Positions 23,221 to 31,448 of a DNA stretch of 32,059 nucleotides are shown here, in pieces. Positions within the stretch are counted from its first letter, which is position 1. Each line of letters opens with the position of its first letter. The position numbers and the translations under genes were made by a program. The stretch covers positions 1 to 32,059 of the forward strand of contig NZ_AQOH01000185.1 of the NCBI RefSeq assembly GCF_000364705.1, given 5' to 3'. Source of the DNA: Pseudomonas fuscovaginae SE-1. Its GTDB lineage: Bacteria; Pseudomonadota; Gammaproteobacteria; Pseudomonadales; Pseudomonadaceae. Below the pieces are notes generated by a model, which saw only the letters and a program-made list of their open reading frames with translations, was not told the origin of the DNA and ran no database searches.

Positions 23221-23475
23221 TCAGCGATCAGGCAAGGTGATATTGAGTTCCAGGATCGAGCAACTGCCCTGGTTCTCCAGGGCGACGTGCACGTCATCGG
23301 ACCCGATATTGACGTACTTGCGGATCACTTCCACCAGTTCCTGCTGCAGGGCGGGCAAGTAGTCCGGGGTGCTGCGTTGGCCGCGTTCGTGCGCCACAAT
23401 GATCTGCAGACGCTCTTTCGCGACCGACGCGGTGCTTACTTTTTTGCTGGCACGAAAGAAGTCAAAAAGGTTCAT
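23221..23475 (-). CDS. minE: Cell division topological specificity factor MinE
   Basis: This 84-residue protein is full length for MinE. The N-terminal amphipathic membrane-targeting stretch is [12 protein letters not shown]. The MinD-contact helix contains [15 protein letters not shown], and the C-terminal dimerisation domain contains [18 protein letters not shown] and LELNITLP. MinE stimulates MinD ATPase and drives pole-to-pole oscillation so that FtsZ assembles at mid-cell. Its start lies 3 bases after the minD stop, with a GGAGG ribosome site inside the minD end. Confidence 0.97.
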   Translation of the reverse strand: MNLFDFFRASKKVSTASVAKERLQIIVAHERGQRSTPDYLPALQQELVEVIRKYVNIGSDDVHVALENQGSCSILELNITLPDR

Positions 23476-23478
23476 TGC

Positions 23479-24291
23479 TTAGTTGCCTCCAAACAGGCGC
23501 TCGAAGAATCCCTTCTTCTGTGCATCGAGGAAACGATGCTCGACGGTCTTGCCCAGCAGGCGGTCGACCGCATCGCTGTAGGCCTGGCCAGCATCGCTCT
23601 GGTCGTCGAGGATGACCGGTACGCCCTGGTTGGATGCCTTGAGCACCGCCTGGGATTCCGGGATCACGCCCAGCAGGGTCACGGCCAGGATTTCCTTGAC
23701 GTCCTCGACGCCAAGCATTTCTCCCTTGCTCACCCGCTCCGGGTTGTAGCGGGTCAGCAGCAGGTGTTCCTTGATCGGCTCGCCGCCCTGTTCGGCACGG
23801 CGCGACTTGCTGGCCAGCAGGCCGAGCATGCGGTCGGAGTCACGGACCGAGGAGACTTCCGGGTTGGTCACGACGATCGCCTCGTCGGCGAAGTACATCG
23901 CCAGGTGCGCGCCGGTCTCGATGCCGGCCGGGGAGTCGCAGACCACGAACTCGAAGCTTTCCTTGAGCTCCATCAGGACCTTTTCCACGCCTTCCTTGGT
24001 CAGCGCGTCCTTGTCACGGGTCTGGCTGGCCGCCAGCACGTACAGGTTTTCCAGGCGCTTGTCCTTGATCAGGGCCTGCTGCAGGTTGGCTTCGCCGTTC
24101 ACGACGTTGACGAAGTCGTACACCACGCGGCGCTCGCAGCCCATGATCAGGTCGAGGTTACGCAGGCCGACGTCGAAGTCGACGATCACTGTCTTGTGGC
24201 CGCGCAGCGCGAGGCCGGTACCGATGGCGGCGCTGGTGGTGGTCTTACCCACACCACCCTTGCCGGATGTAACCACGAGAATCTTGGCCAA
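23479..24291 (-). CDS. minD: Septum site-determining ATPase MinD
   Basis: This 270-residue ParA/MinD-type ATPase has the deviant Walker A GKGGVGKT (10-17), switch I near VDFDVGLRNLDLIMG, and Walker B in FVVCDSPAGIE. The C-terminal amphipathic membrane helix is KKGFFERLFGGN. ATP-bound MinD dimers recruit MinC to the membrane and are released by MinE. The start codon is TTG (24291-24289), with AGGGG about 8 bases before it, as I recall for other Pseudomonas minD genes. The 204-base gap from minC is long for an operon, so an internal promoter is possible, although I see no convincing one. Confidence 0.97.
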   Translation of the reverse strand: MAKILVVTSGKGGVGKTTTSAAIGTGLALRGHKTVIVDFDVGLRNLDLIMGCERRVVYDFVNVVNGEANLQQALIKDKRLENLYVLAASQTRDKDALTKEGVEKVLMELKESFEFVVCDSPAGIETGAHLAMYFADEAIVVTNPEVSSVRDSDRMLGLLASKSRRAEQGGEPIKEHLLLTRYNPERVSKGEMLGVEDVKEILAVTLLGVIPESQAVLKASNQGVPVILDDQSDAGQAYSDAVDRLLGKTVEHRFLDAQKKGFFERLFGGN

Positions 24292-24495
24292 GGTGTTTCA
24301 CCCCTAAGGAAAAAGGACTCTTTCTAGCCCTGAAGAACGTCGCTGAAAAACAACTGTAGTCATACGGCTTCGGCCTGGAAGCGACGAAATGTTCAAAGTA
24401 CCGGCGGTAATTTTTACATTTCGTGTTTTCCTAAGCCCTTTGAGCCATTTTCGCTACGAAGAAGGCGACATTTCGGAAATGGCGGCAAGTATCCG

Positions 24496-25233
24496 TTAAA
24501 GACGGATGATGTTCAACACATCGCCGGACAAGCTGATCTGAACGCCCGAACCCCATAGCGGATCGCGGCGCAGATCCTCGGAAACCTTGTAGTGACCGGC
24601 AATCGACACCAGTTCGGCACTCAATTGCTGACAGAAAATCCGCGCCTTGGTGTCGCCCTTGACGCCGGCCATGGCACGACCACGCATCGGTCCGTAAACA
24701 TGGATGTTGCCATCGGCCATAAGTTCCGCGCCGGGGCTGACGGAAGAGACGACAACGAGGTCGCCGCCCTTGGCGTAGACCTGCTGGCCGCCGCGCACCG
24801 GGGTGGTGATGATCCGGGTCGGCTGGACCGTCGGCTCCGGTGGTTTTTCCGGGACTTTCTTCACTTCGCCTTCGGTCGGATCGACCGGCCGCTCGCGGGC
24901 ACCGGACGGCGGCAGCACGGGCAGGTCGATGGCGATCGCGGCGGCGATGTCTTCGATACGGTTGGCACGGATCGCCAGGGTTCGCAGGCCGTGCTGGCGG
25001 CAGACGCGCATCAGTCCGGGCAGGTCGATGGCGCCCTGGTCGGCGGGCAGTTTGTCCAGGGCCAGCACCAGCGGGGTATTGCTGAAAAAGTTCGGGGCCT
25101 GGACGACCTTGGCCGCCAGTTGGCGGTCGAGGGCCTCGAGGTTGTTCTGCGCCAGTTCCAGCACCGTGATGGCGAGCATGCTGCCCTTCAGCTGGAACAC
25201 GGGATCCTGGTCTAGCGGTTCGGTTTGGCTCAT
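24496..25233 (-). CDS. minC: Septum inhibitor MinC
   Basis: This protein of about 245 residues has an N-terminal FtsZ-antagonist domain (about 10-105) with [15 protein letters not shown] and a Pro/Glu-rich linker (about 110-140). The C-terminal beta-helix domain (about 145-240) contains [37 protein letters not shown] and GVKGD; it binds MinD and dimerises. The start is placed at the second ATG (25233, [11 protein letters not shown]), because related MinC proteins begin there; an in-frame ATG lies at 25242 and neither has a strong ribosome site. It is divergent from the lipid A acyltransferase gene. Confidence 0.95.
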   Translation of the reverse strand: MSQTEPLDQDPVFQLKGSMLAITVLELAQNNLEALDRQLAAKVVQAPNFFSNTPLVLALDKLPADQGAIDLPGLMRVCRQHGLRTLAIRANRIEDIAAAIAIDLPVLPPSGARERPVDPTEGEVKKVPEKPPEPTVQPTRIITTPVRGGQQVYAKGGDLVVVSSVSPGAELMADGNIHVYGPMRGRAMAGVKGDTKARIFCQQLSAELVSIAGHYKVSEDLRRDPLWGSGVQISLSGDVLNIIRL

Positions 25234-25353
25234 GGTCGGCATAACGTGGCTTGTCGCTGAAAGTGCCGAGACTTATAACGAGAACGCCCGCGCCCCGCAA
25301 GCCGCGCCGAACCGTTGTAGAATGCGCGACCCTGTGTCTGTCCGGAATCGTTA

Positions 25354-26289
25354 ATGGATCGTCCGCGTTTTCAAGCTGCTTTTCTTCACCCCCGTTATTG
25401 GCTGCTGTGGCTGGGGTTGGGGCTGCTCTGGCTGATCGTCCAGTTGCCCTACCGTGCCCTGCTGCGTATCGGCCGTGCGCTGGGGCTGGCCATGTATCGG
25501 GTGGCCGGCGAGCGTCGGCGCATTGCCGCGCGCAACCTGGAGCTGTGCTTTCCGGAAAAGTCCGCCGCCGAGCGTACCTGCCTGCTCAAGGAAAATTTCG
25601 CCTCCACCGGCATCGCCTTCTTTGAAATGGCCATGAGCTGGTGGTGGGCCAAGCCGCGCCTCGCGCGCCTGGCTCATGTCGAAGGCCTCGAGCATCTGCG
25701 GCAGGCCCAGCGCGAAGGCAAGGGCGTGATCCTCATGGCGCTGCATTTCACCACCCTGGAAATCGGTGCGGCCCTGCTCGGCCAACAGCACACCATCGAT
25801 GGCATGTATCGCGAGCACGGCAATGCGCTGTTCGACTTCATCCAGCGCCGTGGGCGCGAGCGACACAACCTCGATTCCCTGGCGGTGGAGCGCGACGACG
25901 TGCGCGGCATGCTCAAGCTGCTGCGTTCCGGCCGGGCGATCTGGTATGCCCCTGACCAGGACTATGGGATCAAGCAGAGTATTTTCGTGCCGTTGTTCGG
26001 CATCCAGGCCGCTACCGTCACCGCCACCACCAAGTTCGCCCGCCTGGGCAAGGCGCTGGTGGTGCCGTTCACCCAGGAGCGTCTGGCTGACGGCAGTGGC
26101 TATCGGCTGGTGATTCATCCGCCGCTGACGGACTTCCCGGCTGAATCCGAGGAAGCCGACTGCCTGCGGATCAACCGCTGGGTCGAGGTTTCGCTGCGCG
26201 CCTGCCCCGAGCAATACCTGTGGACTCATCGACGGTTCAAGAGCCGACCGGCGGGAGAACCACGACTCTACGACAAAAAACGACGATAA
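25354..26289 (+). CDS. htrB: Lipid A acyltransferase (HtrB/LpxL family)
   Basis: This 311-residue inner-membrane protein has an N-terminal anchor (about 16-33). It carries the LpxL/HtrB motifs: ARNLELCFPEKS (59-70), the catalytic HxxxxE in LHFTTLEIGA (His131, Glu136), DGMYREHGNALFDFIQRRGR, and the WYAPDQDYG block. It transfers a secondary acyl chain, usually laurate, from acyl-ACP to Kdo-lipid A on the cytoplasmic face. Pseudomonas has more than one homologue, so which position it acylates is not decidable here. The ATG at 25354 is divergent from minC. A patatin-like gene follows after 74 bases. Confidence 0.93.
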   Translation: MDRPRFQAAFLHPRYWLLWLGLGLLWLIVQLPYRALLRIGRALGLAMYRVAGERRRIAARNLELCFPEKSAAERTCLLKENFASTGIAFFEMAMSWWWAKPRLARLAHVEGLEHLRQAQREGKGVILMALHFTTLEIGAALLGQQHTIDGMYREHGNALFDFIQRRGRERHNLDSLAVERDDVRGMLKLLRSGRAIWYAPDQDYGIKQSIFVPLFGIQAATVTATTKFARLGKALVVPFTQERLADGSGYRLVIHPPLTDFPAESEEADCLRINRWVEVSLRACPEQYLWTHRRFKSRPAGEPRLYDKKRR

Positions 26290-26363
26290 AACGCGGCAGC
26301 CCCTTGCTGTCGGGGAAGGGCCTGGTGTAATCAGATAGCCAGCTGACTGATGGAGTTGTCACG

Positions 26364-27548
26364 ATGAGCCCAGCGGAACCGGTTACCGGCCTGATACTTT
26401 CAGGCGGGGGCGCACGAGCGGCGTACCAGGTAGGCGTGCTGGCGGCGATTGCCGAACTGCTGCCGCCGGGGGCGAGCAATCCGTTTCCGGTGATCGTCGG
26501 CACTTCGGCTGGCGCGATCAACGCCGTCAGCCTCGCCAGCGGGGCGATGAACTTCACCGCGGCCGTCGAGCGCCTCAGCGCGTTCTGGCGGAATTTTCGC
26601 AGCCATCGGGTGTTGCGCAGCGATTGGCCCGGGGTGATTCACCAAGCCGCGCGATTTTTCGGTCACAGCCTGCTCGGCCTTGGCTCCCAAGTGCCGGTGG
26701 CATTGCTCAACAGTTCGCCGCTGCGCGACCTGCTCAACGAGAAGATCCACCTGCCGGGAATCGAACAGTCCATCGAGCACCAGCAATTGCGGGCGGTGGC
26801 GGTAACCGCCTTCGGCTATGAATCGGGGCAGGCGGTGACCTTCTATCAGGGCAAGGGCGCCATCGACTCCTGGCTGCGCCATCGGCGTATCGGTGTCCCG
26901 ACCCAGTTGACCGTCGATCATCTGCTGGCCAGTTCGGCCATTCCTCTGCTGTTCGCTCCGGTCAAGCTGGACCACGAGTACTTCGGCGATGGCGCGGTGC
27001 GCCAGTCGGCACCCATCAGCCCGGCGTTGCACCTGGGGGCGAGTCGGGTGCTGGTGGTGGGGGTCAGCGGCAACTCGCGGGGGCTCGATCCGCGGGCGGT
27101 TGTCGAACGGACCTTCACCGGCCAGCAGCCGAGCCTGGCACAGATCAGTGGGCACATGCTCAACAGTACCTTCATCGACAGCCTGGAAAGCGACATCGAG
27201 CTGTTGCAGCGCTTGAACCAGTTCAGCCGCATGCTGCCACCGCATCAGCCACGGAGCCTGGGGCTGGCGCCGGTGGATGTGCTGGTGATCGCGCCCAGCC
27301 GGCCGCTTGACGAGATTGCCGCACGGCATCGACACGAGTTGCCGCCGGCGTTGCGGACATTTCTACGGGGGCCGGGGGCGACCCGGACCAGCGGTGCAAG
27401 CGTGCTCAGCTATCTGCTGTTCGAGGCGAGCTATTGCAGCGAACTGATCGAGTTGGGGCGTCGCGATGCCTTGGCCAAGCGCGATGAACTGTGCCGCTTT
27501 CTCGGGTTGCCCCAGGCGATGATGTTGCAGGCGGCGTCGGCCAGTTGA
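26364..27548 (+). CDS. Patatin-like phospholipase
   Basis: This 394-residue protein has the patatin Ser-Asp dyad. The oxyanion loop is LSGGGARAAYQVG (12-24). The nucleophile elbow is GTSAG (46-50, Ser48), and the catalytic Asp209 is in FGDGAVRQ. No signal peptide or outer-membrane barrel follows, so this is a soluble or peripheral cytoplasmic acyl hydrolase rather than a PlpD-type secreted protein. The tail after 290 (FSRMLPPHQPRSLGLAPVDVLVIAPS and beyond) continues the fold. GGAG lies upstream of the ATG. Its nearness to the lipid A acyltransferase suggests membrane-lipid turnover, but the substrate is unknown. Confidence 0.92.
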   Translation: MSPAEPVTGLILSGGGARAAYQVGVLAAIAELLPPGASNPFPVIVGTSAGAINAVSLASGAMNFTAAVERLSAFWRNFRSHRVLRSDWPGVIHQAARFFGHSLLGLGSQVPVALLNSSPLRDLLNEKIHLPGIEQSIEHQQLRAVAVTAFGYESGQAVTFYQGKGAIDSWLRHRRIGVPTQLTVDHLLASSAIPLLFAPVKLDHEYFGDGAVRQSAPISPALHLGASRVLVVGVSGNSRGLDPRAVVERTFTGQQPSLAQISGHMLNSTFIDSLESDIELLQRLNQFSRMLPPHQPRSLGLAPVDVLVIAPSRPLDEIAARHRHELPPALRTFLRGPGATRTSGASVLSYLLFEASYCSELIELGRRDALAKRDELCRFLGLPQAMMLQAASAS

Positions 27549-27572
27549 TCCGGCTGCCTCGGGTCTGCTGTC

Positions 27573-27660
27573 TGTGGGAGTGGGCTCGCCCGCGAATGAG
27601 CCCTTGAGCCTTGCGGTGTCGATTCGACCGCATTCGCCGCCGGCAAGCCGGCTTCCCCAG
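27573..27660. repeat. Degenerate REP-type inverted repeat
   Basis: TGTGGGAGTGGGCTCGCCCGCGAATG at the left and CATTCGCCGCCGGCAAGCCGGCTTCC at the right form an imperfect palindrome. It lies between the convergent patatin and HAD genes. Confidence 0.65.
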
Positions 27661-27698
27661 CCGTTGTGCTGCTCCGGGAATGGGCGGCGCCTCTGCTC

Positions 27699-28547
27699 CT
27701 ATAGGTGCAACAGTCTGGCCGCCAGATAGCGGGCCACCGCTTCCTCGGTGCAGGCGCCGATGGTTTCGTGCTGGGGTAGAGCCTTTGTCACTTTGTGGTG
27801 GGCGGTGCCCATGACCAGGCCCTTGCCGGCGACGGTGAGCATTTCCACATCGTTCATGCCGTCGCCGAAGGCGATGCACTGGCTCAGCGGGATATCCAGG
27901 AATTCGGCGAGCCGTTTCAGCGCATTGCCCTTGGACACCGCGCTGGCCATGAACTCCAGACAGAAGGGTGACGAGAAGGTGCTGTGCACGGTGCTGCCGA
28001 GCAGGGCCTTGAGCCTTGAGTCGAGTGCCACCAGGGCCTCGTGGTCACGTTCCGGGTGGATGAAGAAGAGCTTCTCGACACCCTGCACGGGAAAATCCCG
28101 GGCATCCAGCAGGGTGGGTGGGAACTCATCCTGCAGGGTGAAGGTATCCAGCAGTGCGCGATCGGCGTTGGTGATCCAGCGTGAGTCACAGTAGGCGTTG
28201 ATCATCAGTCCCGCAGTTTCCCGCGTGGCGTCGAGCAGGCCGCGGACCGCATCTTCGTCCAGGAACTCGCAGGCGACCAGGTTCCCGCAGGCGCTGGTGA
28301 TGCAGGCACCGTTGGAGGTGATCAGGTGCACCGGCAGCGGGTAGTCATGCAGGATCGCCTCGACCTCAGCTCGGCTGCGGCCGGTGGCGATCGCCACGTG
28401 CCGGCCGGACTCGACCAGTCGGTCGAGGACCGAGCGGGAATACTCGCCGATGCGGTCGTCCGCAAGCAGCAAGGTCCCGTCGAGGTCGGAAACGATCAGG
28501 TTGTACAGGTTGTCGTGGGAGCCGGATTCATCCGCGAACAGTTTCAC
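27699..28547 (-). CDS. Cof-type HAD-IIB phosphatase
   Basis: This 282-residue HAD hydrolase has motif I VSDLDGTLL (Asp nucleophile about 20), motif II IATGRSR, the large C2B cap between about 90 and 190 (with GVEKLFFIHPERD), a conserved Lys in VSKGNALKRLAE (motif III) and motif IV IAFGDGMNDVEML. It is a Cof/YidA/YbiV-type sugar-phosphate or nucleotide phosphatase acting in the cytoplasm; its substrate is unassigned. The only suitable start is GTG at 28547. It begins 24 bases after the mlaA-like stop on the same strand, so it is probably the last gene of that unit. Confidence 0.9.
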   Translation of the reverse strand: MKLFADESGSHDNLYNLIVSDLDGTLLLADDRIGEYSRSVLDRLVESGRHVAIATGRSRAEVEAILHDYPLPVHLITSNGACITSACGNLVACEFLDEDAVRGLLDATRETAGLMINAYCDSRWITNADRALLDTFTLQDEFPPTLLDARDFPVQGVEKLFFIHPERDHEALVALDSRLKALLGSTVHSTFSSPFCLEFMASAVSKGNALKRLAEFLDIPLSQCIAFGDGMNDVEMLTVAGKGLVMGTAHHKVTKALPQHETIGACTEEAVARYLAARLLHL

Positions 28548-28571
28548 AGGTTTTCCCGATAGCCTTGCGTG

Positions 28572-29360
28572 TTATTCGGCGATCTGCAGCTTGCGCGCCT
28601 CGGTATAGACGTAGCGTACCTTCTCGTACTCGAACGGCGAGTTCAACTGGCCGTAGCGGAAGCTGGTGGTATAGCGTTTGTCGATGGCGCGCAGGGCGTA
28701 GATCTCCGGATGGTTCTCGCTGGTTTCGGAGACGTTGAGGAAGTTGATCTGCGATTCCGCCGCGAAATCGAACACCAGGCCACCGGTGTCACGCAGGTTC
28801 GACGGGCCGAAGAACGGCAGTACCAGGTAGGCACCGCCCGGCACTCCATAGAAGCCCAGTGTCTGGCCGAAGTCCTCGGTCTGGCGCGGCAGGCCCATCT
28901 TGGTTGCCGGGTCCCACAGGCCGGCGATGCCGATGGTGGTGTTGAGCAGCAGCCGCCCGGTGGTCTCCAGCGAGCGCTTGCCCTTGAGCTGGAGCAGGCT
29001 GTTGAGCAGGTTGGGCACGTCTCCCAGGTTGCTGAAGAAGTTGCTCACGCCACTGCGCACGAAGCCCGGGGTGATGTAGCGGTAGCCGTCGACCACCGGC
29101 AGGAACACCCACTGGTCGAAGCGGTAGTTGAAGTGATAGACGCGACGGTTCCACGACTCCAGGGGGTCGTAGACGTTCAGTGCGTTAAGGGTCGAACGTT
29201 CGAATTCACGCTGGTCCAGACCCGGGTTGAACTTGAGTTTCTTCAGCGGCTCGGTGAAACCGTCCGCATCGGGTACGACCGGGTCATGGGCCTTGCTGTT
29301 GTCGGCCTGGGCGTAGCCGGCGCAGAGCAGGGCGGCGATAAGCATCAGATGTTTAGCCAC
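28572..29360 (-). CDS. mlaA: MlaA (VacJ)-family outer-membrane lipid-asymmetry protein
   Basis: This protein of about 262 residues has the MlaA domain, seen in DPLESWNRRVYHFNYRFDQW, GFVRSGVSNFFSNLGDVPNLLNSLLQ, GRLLLNTTIGIAGLWDPATKMGL and FGQTLGFYGVPGGAYLVLPFFGPS. MlaA proteins remove misplaced phospholipids from the outer leaflet. The start is taken as GTG 29360 (GGAG 7 bases upstream), overlapping the previous stop by 8 bases. The signal segment VAKHLMLIAALLCAGYAQA-DN lacks a good lipobox: its only Cys is preceded by ALL rather than [LV]x[GAS]. It therefore looks like a signal-peptidase-I export signal, whereas E. coli MlaA is a lipoprotein. No mlaFEDCB genes are in the window. Confidence 0.9.
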   Translation of the reverse strand: MAKHLMLIAALLCAGYAQADNSKAHDPVVPDADGFTEPLKKLKFNPGLDQREFERSTLNALNVYDPLESWNRRVYHFNYRFDQWVFLPVVDGYRYITPGFVRSGVSNFFSNLGDVPNLLNSLLQLKGKRSLETTGRLLLNTTIGIAGLWDPATKMGLPRQTEDFGQTLGFYGVPGGAYLVLPFFGPSNLRDTGGLVFDFAAESQINFLNVSETSENHPEIYALRAIDKRYTTSFRYGQLNSPFEYEKVRYVYTEARKLQIAE

Positions 29361-30651
29361 GGAAGAACTCCAGCATGGCGTCGGCGTTGACGCGGTAATT
29401 GAGGTTGCCGCAGTGGCCGCCATGGGGGTAGACGGTCAGGCGATTGCCGAAGGTGCTGCGCAGGAAACCCAGGTCTCCGGGGCCGAGGATGACGTCGTCG
29501 GCGTTGTGCATCACGGCGATTTTCGGGCTGTCGTGCAGGTAGTCCTTGAGGGCGTAGAGGCTCACCTGGTCGATCAGTTGCAGCAGGCTGCCACCGTCGG
29601 TGCGGGCACGCCACATCGGAATCACCTGGTCGGTCAGGTAGCAGTCGAAGTCGCATTGCAGGGCCCGCTTGAGCATTGGGGTCAGGCTGGTGCCCTCGGT
29701 GATCGGGTATTTGGGGGGCGTGATCAGGCCGCGGCGGTTGATCAGGTCGGAGGTAAAGGCGATATCCGCCGCCGAGAAGCGGAAGGAGGTACCGATCAGC
29801 ATCGCCATCTGCTCATTGGTCAGGTGCTGCCTGGACTGCTGGAAGTCGTAGAGCAGGGCGTCGTTGAGGTCGATGTAGCCCTTCTGCTGGAAGTAGCGGG
29901 TCAGCTTGGCCAGTACCAGTTCATAGAAGGTGGTGCTGTTGTTGATGCCCTTGACCTCGGTCTGCACCAGCTTGTCGAGGTTGGTGATGGAGGTATAGAG
30001 GTTGACCGGCGGATTGAGCAGCAGCACCTTCTTGAAGTTGAAGCTGCGGCGGGTTTCATCCAGCTTGCTGATGAAGGCTGCATCCAGGGCGCCCAGGCTG
30101 TAGCCGCTGAGGTAGTAGTCGGTGACCGGCAGTTTCGGGTTCTGGGCGCGCACGGCTTGCATCACCCGATACATGTCCTCGGCATCTTCCTGGGTGATGC
30201 CCGGGGTGGCGAAGCGCGAGGCGGCGCTCATGAAGTCGAAGCTGGTCGGCGACGACAACTGCACCACGTGGTAGCCGGCCTTGTAGTAGAGCTTCTTCAG
30301 GTATTCGTTGAGGCTGCTGTCATAACGCGCTCCGGTGCCGGCGATCAGGAATATCAGCGGTGCGGCGTGATCCTGGCGGGCGACACGGTACGTGAGCTTC
30401 TTCACCGCCCAGAAGTTGTCCGGCAGGATGAACTCGCGTTCCGGGCGCAGTTGCACGCTGTAGTCCGACTGGTCGATGTCATCATCATCGGGCAGTTGCG
30501 GGCGCAGATCCGGCGGAGTGGTGGCGATGGTCGCTTCGAACGGGTTGGTCAACGGGTAGCCATAGCTGGCGGCGTCGACATCGACCGCCAGCGCGGACGC
30601 ACTCAGAATGAGACCGCCGACAAAAGTGGCGAGACGCAGGGAACGGAGCAT
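29353..30651 (-). CDS. Exported alpha/beta-hydrolase fold protein
   Basis: This 432-residue protein has a signal peptide (about 1-22, ASALA-VD). Its alpha/beta hydrolase signs are an oxyanion region FLIAGTGARYDS (101-112), a nucleophile elbow SGYSLG with Ser185, an acid in MHNADDVILGPGD and a late His in YPHGGHCGNLNY. Export to the periplasm is expected. I do not recognise a characterised enzyme. It overlaps the mlaA-like gene by 8 bases, and that tight pairing suggests an envelope lipid esterase or phospholipase, which is inference. AAAGGATG lies 6 bases before the ATG. Confidence 0.85.
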   Translation of the reverse strand: MLRSLRLATFVGGLILSASALAVDVDAASYGYPLTNPFEATIATTPPDLRPQLPDDDDIDQSDYSVQLRPEREFILPDNFWAVKKLTYRVARQDHAAPLIFLIAGTGARYDSSLNEYLKKLYYKAGYHVVQLSSPTSFDFMSAASRFATPGITQEDAEDMYRVMQAVRAQNPKLPVTDYYLSGYSLGALDAAFISKLDETRRSFNFKKVLLLNPPVNLYTSITNLDKLVQTEVKGINNSTTFYELVLAKLTRYFQQKGYIDLNDALLYDFQQSRQHLTNEQMAMLIGTSFRFSAADIAFTSDLINRRGLITPPKYPITEGTSLTPMLKRALQCDFDCYLTDQVIPMWRARTDGGSLLQLIDQVSLYALKDYLHDSPKIAVMHNADDVILGPGDLGFLRSTFGNRLTVYPHGGHCGNLNYRVNADAMLEFFRG

Positions 30652-30832
30652 GACTACATCCTTTAAAAGGCGATGCTGAATGGGAGTCGCAGGCTATGAC
30701 CACTGGGGTACTGCCGAAGTGCCATGTCCGCTGACGAAAAAATGCAGTCGTGCGGCATTCATCCAGACAATAGCCTACAGACGATACACTTTGCCGTAGT
30801 TTGCTGACCAGTTAACCCTTGTTAAAGCTTGC

Positions 30833-30871
30833 AAGCGGCGCCTTGGCGATTATGCTGGGCGCCGCTTTTTT
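30833..30871 (+). terminator. Terminator-like hairpin in the leader of the next gene
   Basis: AAGCGGCGCC (30833-30842) pairs perfectly with GGCGCCGCTT (30858-30867), followed by a T run to 30871. No plus-strand gene lies upstream within 3 kb. The hairpin ends 17 bases before the start codon at 30889, so it could be an attenuator or the end of a short RNA. Confidence 0.65.
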
Positions 30872-30888
30872 GCCTATCGGAGTCGTTC

Positions 30889-31248
30889 ATGTCCCGCCGT
30901 TTGCCGCTGATTCTGCTGCTTCTCGTCCTGCCCCTATGGCTGGCTGCCAGTTATGGCGTGCGTTACGGGCTGATGGAAGATGGCCGGTGGGTCGGTCTCT
31001 GTGTCGATGAGGCGCTGCGCTGGGAATGCCAGGCGCGTTCGAACCTGGGCTGGCTGATTCATTTCAAGGTGCTGGGCTGGACTGCCCTGGTGATGGCGTT
31101 GCTGGCATTCGTGCTGCCGCGGCGGCTCGGTTGGGGGCTGGCGGTGCTGGCGCTGTTGATCGGGTTTCCGGCATTGGCGCTGTACAACACCAGTCTGGCG
31201 GTGTTCGCGGTGGTGATCGCCGGCCTGCGGTTGGTGCGGGCGGCCTGA
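30889..31248 (+). CDS. Small membrane protein, unknown function
   Basis: This protein of about 119 residues has three or four hydrophobic stretches: LPLILLLLVLPLWLAA near the start, VLGWTALVMALLAFVLP in the middle, and GLAVLALLIGFPALAL with AVFAVVIAGLRLV at the end. A polar loop between the first two carries DGRWVGLCVDEALRWECQ, with two Cys that could form a disulfide if periplasmic. The start at 30889 is supported by GGAG at 30879-30882. The open frame runs further upstream through the terminator-like hairpin, which argues against an earlier start. I do not recognise a family. It stands alone, convergent with the last gene of the window. Confidence 0.75.
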   Translation: MSRRLPLILLLLVLPLWLAASYGVRYGLMEDGRWVGLCVDEALRWECQARSNLGWLIHFKVLGWTALVMALLAFVLPRRLGWGLAVLALLIGFPALALYNTSLAVFAVVIAGLRLVRAA

Positions 31249-31273
31249 GGACCTGATGCAAAAAAACGGGTCG

Positions 31274-31322
31274 GGACTGTCCCCAAGGGTTGGATGGGAG
31301 GCCAACTTCTTGGGGACAGTCC
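31274..31322. repeat. Long hairpin, GGACTGTCCCCAAG inverted repeat
   Basis: GGACTGTCCCCAAG (31274-31287) pairs exactly with CTTGGGGACAGTCC (31309-31322), with an inner GTTGG/CCAAC extension. On the minus strand a run of seven T residues follows about 9 bases after the stem, so it may end the transcript of the gene at 31449. Confidence 0.7.
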
Positions 31323-31326
31323 AGTT

Positions 31327-31424
31327 TGTGGGAGCCGGCTTGCTGGCGATCCGCCGAACGCGGCCATCCAGCAACTGTATGTGGCGTTCATGAGAACGCT
31401 ATCGCCAGCAAGCCGGCTCCCACA
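31327..31424. repeat. REP doublet (GCCGGCTTGCTGGCGAT class)
   Basis: TGTGGGAGCCGGCTTGCTGG at the left is mirrored by CCAGCAAGCCGGCTCCCACA at the right, between convergent genes. Confidence 0.8.
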
Positions 31425-31448
31425 GGGGCTCAGTGGTCAATTCCCAGG

